A stretch of DNA of 64,000 nt from a bacterium (GTDB lineage Bacteria > UBP15 > UBA6099), in the NCBI GenBank assembly GCA_029564595.1, contig JAKQPS010000037.1, positions 1 to 64,000 of the forward strand, read 5' to 3'. Below are positions 7,163 through 15,517 of the stretch, in pieces. A model generated the notes under the pieces. That model saw only the letters and a program-made list of their open reading frames with translations. It did not search any database and was not told the origin of the DNA. Numbering within the stretch: position 1 is the stretch's first letter; each line of letters starts with the position of its first letter. The position numbers were made by a program, and so were the translations under genes.

Positions 7163-8143
7163 ATGTCAGGGCTGAGCATGATAACGGGCGGAAGCGGAAT
7201 GCTGGGGCGAGAGCTGGCGAATCGGCTGGCGTCGCTGGGCCGACCGGCGCGCCTGTTTGATGTAGTCCCGCCGCGAACGATGCCGGAAGGCGCGGAGTAT
7301 GTGAAGGGCGACCTGCGCAAGCCGTCGGACACGGATCCGGCGTGCGTCGGCGTGAGCGTTATATATCATCTAGCGGCGCTCGACGCAACCGCATCGGGCG
7401 ACGAAATCCGGGCGGTGAACATAGAAGGGACGGCCAGCCTGATTGAGAGCGCGGCCATAGCCGGCGTTCAAAGAATTGTGTTCGCGTCTTCGTCGGATGT
7501 TTACGGTTCGCCGCCGCCCGAATCGCCCTGCCACGAAGAGTCGCCGCTTGTTTCCACGGGGCCGTTCTCGATGTCCAAGATCGCCGGAGAGGAGTTGTGC
7601 CTGTCGGCGGCAGCCGGGACTGACATGAAAGCGTCGGTAATAAGGATGCCGATTGTCATCGGCCCGGGACTGAAAGACCCGCACATAATGAGATGGATAG
7701 TGAACCGGGCGGTCGAGCACAAGCCGATCTTCCTCGGAGCCGGAGGCAGCGCGGTCAGGCACTATGCGGATTGCGGGGACTGCGCGGACGCGTTCATTGC
7801 CGCGGCTGACAACGACGTCGCCGCCGGACACTGTTTCAATGTTGGATACGACAGGCCGCATACGGACGAGGAGTTCGCCCGCGCGGTCGTGCGCGCGGCA
7901 AAATCTTTTTCAATAATCGTGCCCGCCCCGCGCGCCGTGTCAGACGCGGCGCTGCGGATCGCGCGCGCCGCCGGCGAAGACCCTGTTCCCGCGGATTACA
8001 GGGACGGAGTTTTCGGCGACTCATGGCTCGCCACGGATAAAGCGCGCGCGCTCCTCGGCTGGCGGCCTCAAAAACGACTCCCGGTCTCTCTGCACGACTT
8101 TATGCGCTGGCATAAACGCAACCTCCTGAAAAATCTCGGCTGA
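7163..8143 (+). CDS. NAD-dependent epimerase/dehydratase (extended SDR), catalytic Tyr replaced by Phe
   Basis: A 326-residue extended short-chain dehydrogenase with GGGAGG seven bases before ATG. The Rossmann fold starts ITGGSGMLGREL (NAD-binding GxxGxxG), followed by GDLR, YHLAA, FASSSDVYG (catalytic Ser region) and RMPIVIGPG. This is the nucleotide-sugar or sterol-dehydrogenase-like layout. Where the family has YxxxK, this protein reads GPFSMSK, putting Phe at residue 135 and Lys at 139; the codon is TTC. Loss of the tyrosine hydroxyl normally abolishes or greatly slows SDR catalysis. It may be a binding protein or use another acid. It stands alone, ending towards a convergent gene. Confidence 0.88.
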   Translation: MSGLSMITGGSGMLGRELANRLASLGRPARLFDVVPPRTMPEGAEYVKGDLRKPSDTDPACVGVSVIYHLAALDATASGDEIRAVNIEGTASLIESAAIAGVQRIVFASSSDVYGSPPPESPCHEESPLVSTGPFSMSKIAGEELCLSAAAGTDMKASVIRMPIVIGPGLKDPHIMRWIVNRAVEHKPIFLGAGGSAVRHYADCGDCADAFIAAADNDVAAGHCFNVGYDRPHTDEEFARAVVRAAKSFSIIVPAPRAVSDAALRIARAAGEDPVPADYRDGVFGDSWLATDKARALLGWRPQKRLPVSLHDFMRWHKRNLLKNLG

Positions 8144-8188
8144 GCATTTCCACGCCGCAGCTAATAATGCAGATAAAATGAGCGCTTC

Positions 8189-8242
8189 ACCCGGATTCGT
8201 CTAAAGAGCCGACGAACCGGGGGCGGTTTTCATGGCGGCGAA
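8189..8242 (+). repeat. CCCGGATTCGTC hairpin repeat, copy 1
   Basis: CCCGGATTCGTC, a nine-base loop, then GACGAACCGGG forms a hairpin (8190-8222), followed by CGGTTTTCATGGCGGCGAAC. A close copy is at 57691-57743. A second small hairpin CCAAGC-TGC-GCTTGG follows at 8256-8270. The element fills the gap between two convergent genes (8143 and 8336). Confidence 0.8.
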
Positions 8243-8335
8243 CATCTTCTCGCCTCCAAGCTGCGCTTGGGGACGTTCTGCCACGAAGAATGGCGCCGAT
8301 GTTCAGTTGAACTATGGCAAAAAAACTAGGCGGGG

Positions 8336-9295
8336 TCATCGAGAGCATGCGGAAAGGTGGAGGATCGAGGTTGAGTTTGTGAGCGCGCAACCGAGGATGC
8401 GGGGCGACGACAGGAAAATGCCGGAAGCGGAGGCGATTTCAAAGGAGGTTGAGCGGGCAAGCTTGATTCTTTTAAGGGCGTCGCGGGCGGAGTCGGGGCC
8501 GGGCGATTTGGATGGCGGGACGTTGTGTCCTCGCTCGAGCCGGAGCAGAGCGTCGAAACAGTGTCCGCGAACTACGCCGCGAAAGTATTTGAGGAACATG
8601 TCTCTGTTTGCGAAGATGTCTGCGAACCAGATGTCTTTGTCGAGGAAAGCGATTAGGCCGGTCTGATTGTGAAAGGCGCTGAAACGAGCGCAGAAAGAGC
8701 GTATAGGGGAGTCCCAATGCTCGTAGAGGTCGTGAAGGTCGAGCGCGCGGGATGCCGCGCCGGATTCACCGAAGAGTCTGACGATGTGTTCCCAGACATC
8801 TTTCTGATTCGGGGCGAAAAGGCCGCCTGAGCCGGCGGACTTGGCTGCGGAAGCCATGCGGGCGCGCCGCAGGCTTCCCATTGAGAAATCGGCGCGGCGG
8901 AAGGTTTTTTTGTCGTCCGGTATCGGGTCTGCGGCTCCGGGCCGGCAGTCCCAGCGGCGGACTTCGACGCAGCAGGAGGGCAGTTCCGCCTCGGCGCCCG
9001 GAGCGACGGCCGCCCCTGCGGAGATCAGCCTGCTTTGCGCGCCGCCTTCGAGCGTCTCTCCCTCAAGCGCGGCGAGCGGGCGCGGACCGTTGTTGACAAT
9101 CAGCATACGTTCCATCGAGCCGGTTTCGAGCGCGCGCGCCGTCCCTCTCGCGATGCCTTCTGACAACGGCGAGAACTCCGTCCCGTTTTTCTCAAATTCC
9201 GGAGAAATCAGGCAGACTGGAAAAATCCAAAGGCCTTGCCACGAGGAGCCGTTTTTCACTGTCAGCCCGTCTAGGAAAGCGGCGGCGGAAATCAT
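8336..9295 (-). CDS. ARPP-1/DUF6569 family protein
   Basis: A 319-residue protein with GGAG five bases before ATG. The pattern LDGLTVKNGSSWQGLWIFPV, then LIVNNGPRPL, GETLEGGAQSR and the hallmark LPSCCVEVRRW matches the ARG/PARG-associated ARPP-1 (DUF6569) domain. That domain was described by comparative genomics in association with ADP-ribosyl and phosphatase domains. The C-terminal part (from about residue 155) has the FAPNQKDVWEHI segment also seen in that family. The biochemical role is unknown. It is 29 bases from the membrane protein gene upstream and could be the last gene of that minus-strand operon. Confidence 0.75.
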   Translation of the reverse strand: MISAAAFLDGLTVKNGSSWQGLWIFPVCLISPEFEKNGTEFSPLSEGIARGTARALETGSMERMLIVNNGPRPLAALEGETLEGGAQSRLISAGAAVAPGAEAELPSCCVEVRRWDCRPGAADPIPDDKKTFRRADFSMGSLRRARMASAAKSAGSGGLFAPNQKDVWEHIVRLFGESGAASRALDLHDLYEHWDSPIRSFCARFSAFHNQTGLIAFLDKDIWFADIFANRDMFLKYFRGVVRGHCFDALLRLERGHNVPPSKSPGPDSARDALKRIKLARSTSFEIASASGIFLSSPRILGCALTNSTSILHLSACSR

Positions 9296-9324
9296 TCGGA
9301 CTCCTTCGGCGGCGGCGGGATTCT

Positions 9325-11205
9325 TCAGGGCAGCAGTATCGAGAAGTTTTCAGGCGGGTCGGTTATCCTGATGAATCCGACGGGGTCATCGGGAGTTTCG
9401 AACCTTGATATGTCGATGGCGGGAACGGTTCTGTGCGGAGACATCCAGTGATACTTGAGGATGAGTACGCCGTTTTCGGCGCGTGCGTTGCGCACATCAA
9501 TGCGCCCGTATCCGGCAGAGACATCGCCGCCGCCGCGAATGAAGTATGAAGGCTCGAAACCGGAGACCTCGAATATGTCGAACCTGCCGGCGCGGTCGAT
9601 AAGAGCATAGTAGCCGCTGAATTTCGAGAAGTATTCCTTTGCCGTGCCGGACCAGCATACGATCCATTTCACGTTGTAAAGCTTGAGTCGGTTCAGCAAC
9701 TCGTCAGGCCGGGAATCGGACAGAAGGGAGCCGAACGCGCGGGCGTCGTAGAAACCGGCGCGCCTGTGTTTGAGGAACACGTAAGGGTAGGGGCCGCCGA
9801 TGAATTCGCGTCCCGTCCAGACTCCGAAGAGCGCGGGGAGTTGCGATTTGCCGAATATCTGGCCTTCGCTTTCCTCGTCCATGGAGCCGGAGTCTTCGAG
9901 CATAACGCGGGCGCCGGGGGGCAGTTGTTTCAATACTTCGACGAGTTGGAGCGCGTCGGGCGGGGCGGGTTGGCGCAGGAGGTTGTCGTAGAAGAAATGG
10001 GCGCGGGCCGAGCCTATGACCATGAGAGCGGCGCAGACGAGCGCTACGATCAGGGCGGCGGCGCGGCCCGCGGAACGGCGCGACCGGGACTCCGCCCATG
10101 AGGCGATGCAGACCCCGCCTGCCGCGGCCAGCGCGAACTGAGAGAGCGGGAAGTATCTGGACGGGTTGAGGGTCTGCCCTCCGGGGAGGAACGCGCCGTA
10201 GTAAGAGTAGAGCCAGAAGAAAGCGGCGAAGGCGGCGAGGAAGGCGGCGGAGCCGCGCGCGCCTCTGCGGCGCAGAGCGACAGCGCCCGCCGCGCCTGTT
10301 CCCAGCAGCAGCCAGAGCGTGGCGGCGTGCGCCGCTCCGAACGCGCCGCCGAACTCGTGGTTGTTCATCGAGACCGACGCCGTGAAGTAGTCTTTAAATG
10401 GCCGCCAGATGTCGAGGTTCATCCAGAAACGAGCTTCGGGAACGCTCTCCATGTCGGGCATGAAGCGGAACATGACGGCCAGCCACTGGATGTTGGCGAG
10501 AAGCATGGCGGCGGGGATGGCGGCGACAAGGACCGCCCTGAGGAAGCGCCGCCGCAGGAGCGCCCATGCCGCCGCCGCGAGGAACGCGGGAGCGAGAGCG
10601 ACGGCGGATGTTTTGTGGACGAACAGCGCCAGAGCGCACGCGGCCGCCGCTCCAGCCCACGACGCCGCGCGGCCTTCTTTAGCGAATTTGAACACAAAGG
10701 ACGCGGCGAGGAGTGACAGACAGGTTCCCGCGCCTGCGGTCGGCATCCCGCCGAGGAAAAACAGCATGGGCATCCCCGCCATGAAGTAAGCGCCGCCGAG
10801 GGCCATGCCGAACGCGGCCTCGCTCCGGGTCAGCCCGAAATTCCTCAGAGAGACCCACCAGACGGGGGCGAAAAGAAGCAGCCCGATGGAGATAAAGGCT
10901 TTCAGGACGGAATCGACGGAGGCGTCCGGGAAGAGGACGGCTAGGCGCTGAAGAGCGATGTTGCTGTTCCAGACGAAGCCCAGAGGGAAACCGGCCATGA
11001 AATGCGGGTCGTATCCCCAGATCGCGCCGGACGCCGCGTGGAACTCGCGCGCGGCTTCGCACTGGTATTTCAGCGCGGCGAAATCGTTGAACAGCAGAGG
11101 GGCGTCCTTCATCCGGAAGCTGCGCTCTGCGTTGCCGGTAAGCAAAACAACCGCCAAGCCCCCGGCGAGAACATATATCCACGCTTTCGACATTTTTTTA
11201 ATCAT
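9325..11205 (-). CDS. Polytopic membrane protein, GT-C/YfhO-like architecture
   Basis: 626 residues with an N-terminal signal-anchor (WIYVLAGGLAVVLLTG), then FNDFAALKYQCEAAREF, about ten further membrane segments to roughly residue 400, and a soluble C-terminal domain. The first loop followed by many helices and a soluble tail is the layout of GT-C glycosyltransferase-like and 6-pyruvoyl-tetrahydropterin-synthase-related membrane proteins. Its start overlaps the end of the radical SAM gene by eight bases, so the pair is translationally coupled. With the DPM1-like glycosyltransferase two genes upstream, a lipid-linked sugar transfer role is plausible but not shown. Confidence 0.7.
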   Translation of the reverse strand: MIKKMSKAWIYVLAGGLAVVLLTGNAERSFRMKDAPLLFNDFAALKYQCEAAREFHAASGAIWGYDPHFMAGFPLGFVWNSNIALQRLAVLFPDASVDSVLKAFISIGLLLFAPVWWVSLRNFGLTRSEAAFGMALGGAYFMAGMPMLFFLGGMPTAGAGTCLSLLAASFVFKFAKEGRAASWAGAAAACALALFVHKTSAVALAPAFLAAAAWALLRRRFLRAVLVAAIPAAMLLANIQWLAVMFRFMPDMESVPEARFWMNLDIWRPFKDYFTASVSMNNHEFGGAFGAAHAATLWLLLGTGAAGAVALRRRGARGSAAFLAAFAAFFWLYSYYGAFLPGGQTLNPSRYFPLSQFALAAAGGVCIASWAESRSRRSAGRAAALIVALVCAALMVIGSARAHFFYDNLLRQPAPPDALQLVEVLKQLPPGARVMLEDSGSMDEESEGQIFGKSQLPALFGVWTGREFIGGPYPYVFLKHRRAGFYDARAFGSLLSDSRPDELLNRLKLYNVKWIVCWSGTAKEYFSKFSGYYALIDRAGRFDIFEVSGFEPSYFIRGGGDVSAGYGRIDVRNARAENGVLILKYHWMSPHRTVPAIDISRFETPDDPVGFIRITDPPENFSILLP

Positions 11206-12355
11206 CGCGGCCCCTCGCGGCGACGAAGTATCTCCGCCTGAATTCTTTGTCGGAAGCCGCCTTGCGGACGAACCATGGGACTACGGCTCCGGAGAAGAAA
11301 ACTGAAGGGTTGATGTCGCACTCGATCCAGCAGCCGGGGCAGGAGAGGACTTTGCGGCGGACGGCGTCCGCGCGCGGGCCGCGCCACAGAGAGGAGAACG
11401 GCTCTGCGGCGGCGTTTCCGGCGGTTTCGCCGCGCAGTCCGCTGCAGGGGAACACATCGCCGCCGGGGGACATCCTGAAGTGGGCGAACATCGCCATGCA
11501 CGGCGGGGCAGGCTCTGATTTGCCGCGCAGCAACCTGTTGGCTCCGCCCTCGTTGAGGTAGTCCTCGGAGACGTCGCGGAGGAAAGCTCCGGCGGAGCGG
11601 GAGCGGGCGCGCGCGGCGGCGCGCGAGCCTTTCGCGGCGGCGTGCGAGCGGTAGAAGCTCTCTATCTCCGCCCTCGTCATGTCCTCCTGCGTCTCGAACC
11701 CGCCGGGGGCGGCGTCCGTCTTGCCCTCGTGGTTCTTCGCGCCGAGGAAGACGCTGTGGCCGAGCCCGAGGCTTTCCGCCAGCCTGCCGACAGGCTCAAT
11801 CTGGTCTAGGTTGCTTTTCAGCGCCGTCTGGTTTATCCCAGCGTGGAATCCGAGGCGTTTTTTCAACTCGGACAGCCGGCGGAGCGTTTCCATAGCGCGT
11901 TCGGACGCTCCGGGGACGCCGCGCGCCTCGTCATGGACGTCATTGAGCGCGTCGAGGCTGACCTGAATATGCAGCAGGCGGGCGAGACTGCCCGCGCTCT
12001 CGACCAGCTCCGCCGCCCTGTCCGGCAGAAGCCCGTTGGTGGTGACGTAGAAGAATCGCAGCGAAGGCGCTCGCTCCGCCGCCAGACGGAAGAACTCGGG
12101 GAGGTCGTCCCTTAGGAACGGCTCGCCGCCCGTGACTCGGACGACTTCAAGTTTCGAGAGGGCGGGGTCGCGGACGATTTCGCCGAGCCGAGCCGCGGGC
12201 AGTTCATCGCTCTGAGGCCAGCCGTGAATGTCGCACATTTTGCAGCGGGCGTTGCAGCGGTTGGTGATGTTGAGGGTCATCAGGAACGGAGGAGATGGCC
12301 GCCCGAAGGCTCTGCGCGCGCGCGCCGCCGCTATGTCCGCCAGCGTTCTAATCAT
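11198..12355 (-). CDS. Radical SAM protein with SPASM-like C-terminus
   Basis: A 385-residue protein. ATG 12355 overlaps the stop of the upstream glycosyltransferase by four bases (ATGA). The motif ITNRCNARCKMCDIHGW gives the canonical CxxxCxxC cluster, followed by RVTGGEPFLRDDL and YVTTNGLLPD. The C-terminal region has cysteines in PPCMAMFAHFRMSPGGDVFPCSG and SCPGCWIECDIN, in the style of SPASM or twitch auxiliary clusters. Such enzymes modify peptides or sugars, or make lipid or cofactor links. The tight coupling to a glycosyltransferase and a membrane protein suggests envelope-related chemistry. The substrate is unknown. Confidence 0.88.
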   Translation of the reverse strand: MIRTLADIAAARARRAFGRPSPPFLMTLNITNRCNARCKMCDIHGWPQSDELPAARLGEIVRDPALSKLEVVRVTGGEPFLRDDLPEFFRLAAERAPSLRFFYVTTNGLLPDRAAELVESAGSLARLLHIQVSLDALNDVHDEARGVPGASERAMETLRRLSELKKRLGFHAGINQTALKSNLDQIEPVGRLAESLGLGHSVFLGAKNHEGKTDAAPGGFETQEDMTRAEIESFYRSHAAAKGSRAAARARSRSAGAFLRDVSEDYLNEGGANRLLRGKSEPAPPCMAMFAHFRMSPGGDVFPCSGLRGETAGNAAAEPFSSLWRGPRADAVRRKVLSCPGCWIECDINPSVFFSGAVVPWFVRKAASDKEFRRRYFVAARGRDD

Positions 12356-13077
12356 CCCTTGCCGCTCCCGCGCCCGGCTGCCGATATCTCTTTCCTGAAA
12401 CGTTTGAGGTCTTGATAGAGGATTTTCAGGTTGGCGGAGCTGATGGAGCTTGAGCGGCCTGAGCGCCGGGGGGCGCAGGACACCGTGGACTCCGCCACCC
12501 GCCGACCCGCGAGGCTCATCCGTATCACAAGCTCGCCCTGCATAAAAATCCCGTCGGTCGATGGCGGGGCGACGCTTTGGAGCGCGTCTTTTTTCAGCGC
12601 CTTGATGCCGCAGCCGAGGTCTCGCGCGGGAGAGCGGAAGAGCGCGCGTGCCATCGCGTTGTACGCCCAAGACATTGCGGACCGCGCCGGGCCGTTGGGG
12701 TAACTCGCGCGGCGACCCTGAACGACGTCCGCCCCCGCCAGCAGCATGTCCAGCATTGCCGGCAGGTCGCCGGGGTCGTACTGTCCGTCGCCGTCCATCA
12801 CCGCGATTAGCGGGTGAGCCGCGCGCGCCAGCCCGGTGGAGATCGCTCCGCCGTGCCCCCTGTTCTTTTCGTGATGCAGAGCGGTCACTTCGGGATGCCG
12901 CGCCGCCAGAGCGTCCGCCGCAGCAGCCGTGCCGTCCGGGCTGCCGTCCTCGACGATGATGATTTCGAGCGCGCCGCACATCGGGCCTAGAACGTCCAGA
13001 CACCGCAGAACCAGCGGCCCGATGTTCGCCTCGTCATGGTACGCCGGACATATAACGCTCACCGCCTCGTATCTCAA
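12352..13077 (-). CDS. Family 2 glycosyltransferase, dolichol-phosphate-mannose-synthase-like
   Basis: About 241 residues if started at TTG 13077 (MRYEAVSVICPAYHDE), which has GGAG seven bases upstream. The frame is open to a GTG at 13125. GT-A fold motifs are VICPAYHDEANIG, IIIVEDGSPDGT, NRGHGGAISTGL and the metal-binding VMDGDGQYDP. There are no C-terminal membrane helices, so it is the soluble DPM1 type, expected to load a sugar onto polyprenyl phosphate at the cytoplasmic face. It is the first gene of a three-gene minus-strand operon with overlapping starts. Confidence 0.88.
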   Translation of the reverse strand: MRYEAVSVICPAYHDEANIGPLVLRCLDVLGPMCGALEIIIVEDGSPDGTAAAADALAARHPEVTALHHEKNRGHGGAISTGLARAAHPLIAVMDGDGQYDPGDLPAMLDMLLAGADVVQGRRASYPNGPARSAMSWAYNAMARALFRSPARDLGCGIKALKKDALQSVAPPSTDGIFMQGELVIRMSLAGRRVAESTVSCAPRRSGRSSSISSANLKILYQDLKRFRKEISAAGRGSGKG

Positions 13078-13200
13078 TACCCTGCTCCGTTTGATTATCT
13101 GTCTGCCATGAATAAATCTTAACACAAACGGATAAGCGCGCCACCCGCGCGGAGAAATTGGGTTGCCGCCTCGCCCGCGCCGTCCCCCCTGCCGCCGCGT

Positions 13201-13229
13201 TTGACTCAGTTTTTTTTTGCCGATATACT
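13201..13229 (+). promoter_or_regulatory. Sigma-70-type promoter
   Basis: TTGACT (13201-13206), 17 bases, TATACT (13224-13229). It lies about 27 bases before the ATG at 13256, which has GGGAGGAG upstream. One of the best consensus promoters in the window. Confidence 0.75.
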
Positions 13230-13255
13230 AATAACGTTCGCGGGAGGAGAGAGAC

Positions 13256-13810
13256 ATGTATTTCAAGGAACCGGGACCGAAGAACACGGACGCCACGCTA
13301 GACATCGCGCTAAAGGAAGCGATGGCCCGCAAGATCAACCACATCGTCGTGGCGTCGACGAGCGGCGAGACGGGAGTAAAAGCGGCGCGCAAGTTTCAGG
13401 ACTGCCCGGCCCGCGTCGTGGTCGTCACCCACAACACAGGCTTCTCTCAAGAGGGCGTCAATGAGTGTTCCGAGGAGAACGCCGAGTTGATCCGGCGCAT
13501 GGGCGGTCGCGTCCACACCGGGACCCACATCCTGCGCGGTCTCGGCAACGCCATCCGCCAGCGCTCCGGCAACTACAGCGAAGAGCAGATCGTCGCCAAC
13601 ACCCTGCGCATCCTCGGCGAAGGCGTCAAAGTCTGCGTCGAGATATGCGCTATGGCGTGCGATTCCGGGCTGATTGATTTCGAGGACGTAATCGCCATCG
13701 GGGGAACAGGCCGGGGAGCGGACACCTGCGCGGTCGTCGCCGCCAACTCTTCAAACAAGTTTTTCGACATAAGAGTAAGGGAGATACTCGCGAAACCCAG
13801 CGGGTTCTAA
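13256..13810 (+). CDS. Pyruvate kinase C-terminal (alpha/beta) domain-like protein
   Basis: A 184-residue stand-alone protein that resembles the C-terminal allosteric domain of pyruvate kinase. It has HIVVASTSGETGVKAARKF at the N-terminus, VVVVTHNTGF, and a Gly-rich segment AIGGTGRGADTCAVV near the end. Stand-alone homologues of this type are found in archaea and bacteria and are usually annotated as pyruvate kinase alpha/beta domain proteins without a known reaction. The catalytic barrel of pyruvate kinase is absent. It has a strong promoter and ribosome site and is followed 27 bases later by a small gene likely to be co-transcribed. Confidence 0.82.
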   Translation: MYFKEPGPKNTDATLDIALKEAMARKINHIVVASTSGETGVKAARKFQDCPARVVVVTHNTGFSQEGVNECSEENAELIRRMGGRVHTGTHILRGLGNAIRQRSGNYSEEQIVANTLRILGEGVKVCVEICAMACDSGLIDFEDVIAIGGTGRGADTCAVVAANSSNKFFDIRVREILAKPSGF

Positions 13811-13837
13811 TAACACACACACGGGGAAACCAAAGCC

Positions 13838-14131
13838 ATGCCAAAAGCGGCGAAGGTGTTGATATCGTTCATAGACGGCTCATATCTGTACGCGCTGTTG
13901 TCGAAGAAGCTCGAGCCGCATGACGCGCTCCTGATGTGCCACACGATAATTGGGCTGCCGGAAGGTTCCCCGACGGACAAGCCGACCATCGCCGCGGCCA
14001 TCGTCAGGCAGACAAAGGCCGCCCCCCCCGTCGATTTCGCCATTCCCATGTCCCGCATCAACGGCATAAGCGTCATCGAGGAATACCTCGGCAAAGACGT
14101 CCCCAGCGACATGCAGGACATGTGGAAATAG
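13838..14131 (+). CDS. Small conserved-looking protein, unknown
   Basis: 97 residues from ATG, 27 bases after the pyruvate-kinase-C-like gene and probably in the same transcript. The N-terminus is KVLISFIDGSYLYALLSKKL; the middle has IIGLPEGSPTDKPTIAAAIV. It is soluble, Ile- and Pro-rich, with no membrane segment and no recognised domain. The upstream sequence (GGGGAAACCAAAGCC) is a poor ribosome site, which would fit translation coupled to the gene before it. Confidence 0.6.
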   Translation: MPKAAKVLISFIDGSYLYALLSKKLEPHDALLMCHTIIGLPEGSPTDKPTIAAAIVRQTKAAPPVDFAIPMSRINGISVIEEYLGKDVPSDMQDMWK

Positions 14132-14266
14132 CAACAATATCCGCCATGGATGTTGACGTAATTGACAAATACTGTGTTTTATGATAGTTTTTGCTCGGAA
14201 TTAGCGAAAGGAGGCGTAAAGCGGGAAAAATCAGCGCTAAAATGCTGTTTTTAACGCGCGACTGGC

Positions 14267-14272
14267 TATAAT
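14267..14272 (+). promoter_or_regulatory. Possible -10 box (TATAAT)
   Basis: A perfect TATAAT about 48 bases upstream of the small gene at 14321, at the left edge of an AT-rich island. No convincing -35 box at 16-18 bases. Confidence 0.35.
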
Positions 14273-14320
14273 TATCAGCACATATGTTGTTCGGGAGCAG
14301 GAGAAGGAAAGGTCTTGAGA

Positions 14321-14515
14321 ATGACGGAACAGATGGCGAAAATTCTTAACAAAGATTATAAAGTTGCAGAAAAGCAAATGACGTCGAGAGAGCTTAACGC
14401 AATCCTTGCAAGGTTTAACAAGTTTATAACTGGCAGCGTTAGGATGAAGAATCAGAAAGTCGCCACAAGGGACAGCCTTGAAAAAAGGCGGCAAAAAGTT
14501 TCGATTTTGCCATAA
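14321..14515 (+). CDS. Small basic protein, unknown
   Basis: 64 residues starting MTEQMAKILNKDYKVAEK, with AGGAAAGG eight bases before the ATG. A TTG two codons earlier is an alternative. It is rich in Lys and Arg, predicted helical, with RELNAILARFNKF in the middle. A TATAAT lies upstream. The sequence is AT-richer than its surroundings, like the next gene. The good ribosome site argues that it is translated, but there is no homology I recognise. Confidence 0.45.
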   Translation: MTEQMAKILNKDYKVAEKQMTSRELNAILARFNKFITGSVRMKNQKVATRDSLEKRRQKVSILP

Positions 14516-14621
14516 TAATTCTTGTCGTTACATTTTTTGTGTTTGTGTGATCGTTGCTGGGGCAATGCCGGCTGATGTTGCGGTTTGATTCGGGCTTTTA
14601 TGGCAGCGGGGAGATATTACG

Positions 14622-15284
14622 GTGTCTGACAAAAACAACGAAAAATGGAATGTCCTCTTAGCGCTTTATATCCAAACTAAAGAATTGCTGATTAAGGCCG
14701 AAGAGCTTGATGTCGGCCATAACACATTCATTCAAACGCTTCAAGAACTCAAGGCTCTTCTTGATCACACAATGAGAATCAAAGCAGCGGAACTAGACAT
14801 CTCCGCAGTTCCGAACAGCGCCGACAAGACAGAATATATTTCTATGAATTTAGATAAAGCTTGCGGACACGCATATAGAGCGTTTTTCGACACTGCGGAT
14901 TGGTTCAGCATAATAATCAGAGAAAAAATCATCGAAATATTGAATCCCTATAGCAGAACGGCGATTATTGCCGCGATTCCCAGTTATTACTCTGAAATAC
15001 GACCTAATATTGATGCGCTTAGCGCAGAAGTTGCTAACTTGAGACTTAAGAAGGACGTCGCAAACAACCAAATGCTGGCTAGCGTCCAAAAGTACGCCGC
15101 TACAATCGATGAAATGTTTGACGCGGCGATGGATATGCAACGGAAGATCGGCGCGTTGGAGGAATACAAATTCAAAGAAAAACGAAGTTCAATAAAGTAT
15201 TGGGCCGTATATATAGGCGTGACCGTTTTTATCGGCATTGCATGCGTAGTTTTAGGTTGGATTCTTCAAACAAAAATAGGATGA
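14622..15284 (+). CDS. Helical, C-terminally membrane-anchored protein, unknown
   Basis: 220 residues from GTG (MSDKNNEKWNVL), with GGGGAG upstream. The body is a long helical region, probably coiled-coil between about residues 120 and 185 (many heptad-like Leu, Ala and Lys positions). It ends with one membrane segment, AVYIGVTVFIGIACVVLGWIL, giving a tail-anchored layout with the bulk in the cytoplasm. The gene is AT-rich compared with the rest of the window, which suggests a horizontally acquired or recently inserted segment (about 14.2-15.4 kb). No domain is recognised. Confidence 0.6.
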   Translation: MSDKNNEKWNVLLALYIQTKELLIKAEELDVGHNTFIQTLQELKALLDHTMRIKAAELDISAVPNSADKTEYISMNLDKACGHAYRAFFDTADWFSIIIREKIIEILNPYSRTAIIAAIPSYYSEIRPNIDALSAEVANLRLKKDVANNQMLASVQKYAATIDEMFDAAMDMQRKIGALEEYKFKEKRSSIKYWAVYIGVTVFIGIACVVLGWILQTKIG

Positions 15285-15312
15285 ACCGGATTTATGCCAT
15301 CGCAGGCGGATC

Positions 15313-15336
15313 CGGATTTTTTTTGTGAAAAATCCG
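15313..15336 (+). terminator. Possible terminator hairpin
   Basis: CGGATTTTT, six-base loop, AAAAATCCG, starting 29 bases after the stop at 15284. The T-rich arm resembles a terminator, but there is no following U-run, so this is weak. No credible gene lies between 15285 and 15517. Confidence 0.35.
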
Positions 15337-15517
15337 AGAATTCGAAAAAAGGGCGATCTACAACGTTGACTCATCAACTCGAACTCGGACACATGCGCAA
15401 CTGTATGTTCCATCGTTCTCGCTCAATAAACATAGTATCTTTTCCCTTTCTTCAATTTCAGCCTGCATTTGTGAAATAGGCTGGCTAAACGCAAAGAAAT
15501 GAGGATGCTGAATAATC

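Noticed and set aside
12356-13003. N-terminal extension of the radical SAM protein
   Set aside because: The frame upstream of 12355 is the glycosyltransferase gene in another register; ATGA overlap and the ribosome site fix the start at 12355.
14153-14185. Promoter from TTGACG or TTGACA to TATGAT
   Set aside because: Spacers are 21 and 12 bases, outside the usable range.
15294-15479. Short plus-strand open frame after the tail-anchored protein gene
   Set aside because: No ribosome site, improbable composition, and it runs through a hairpin.
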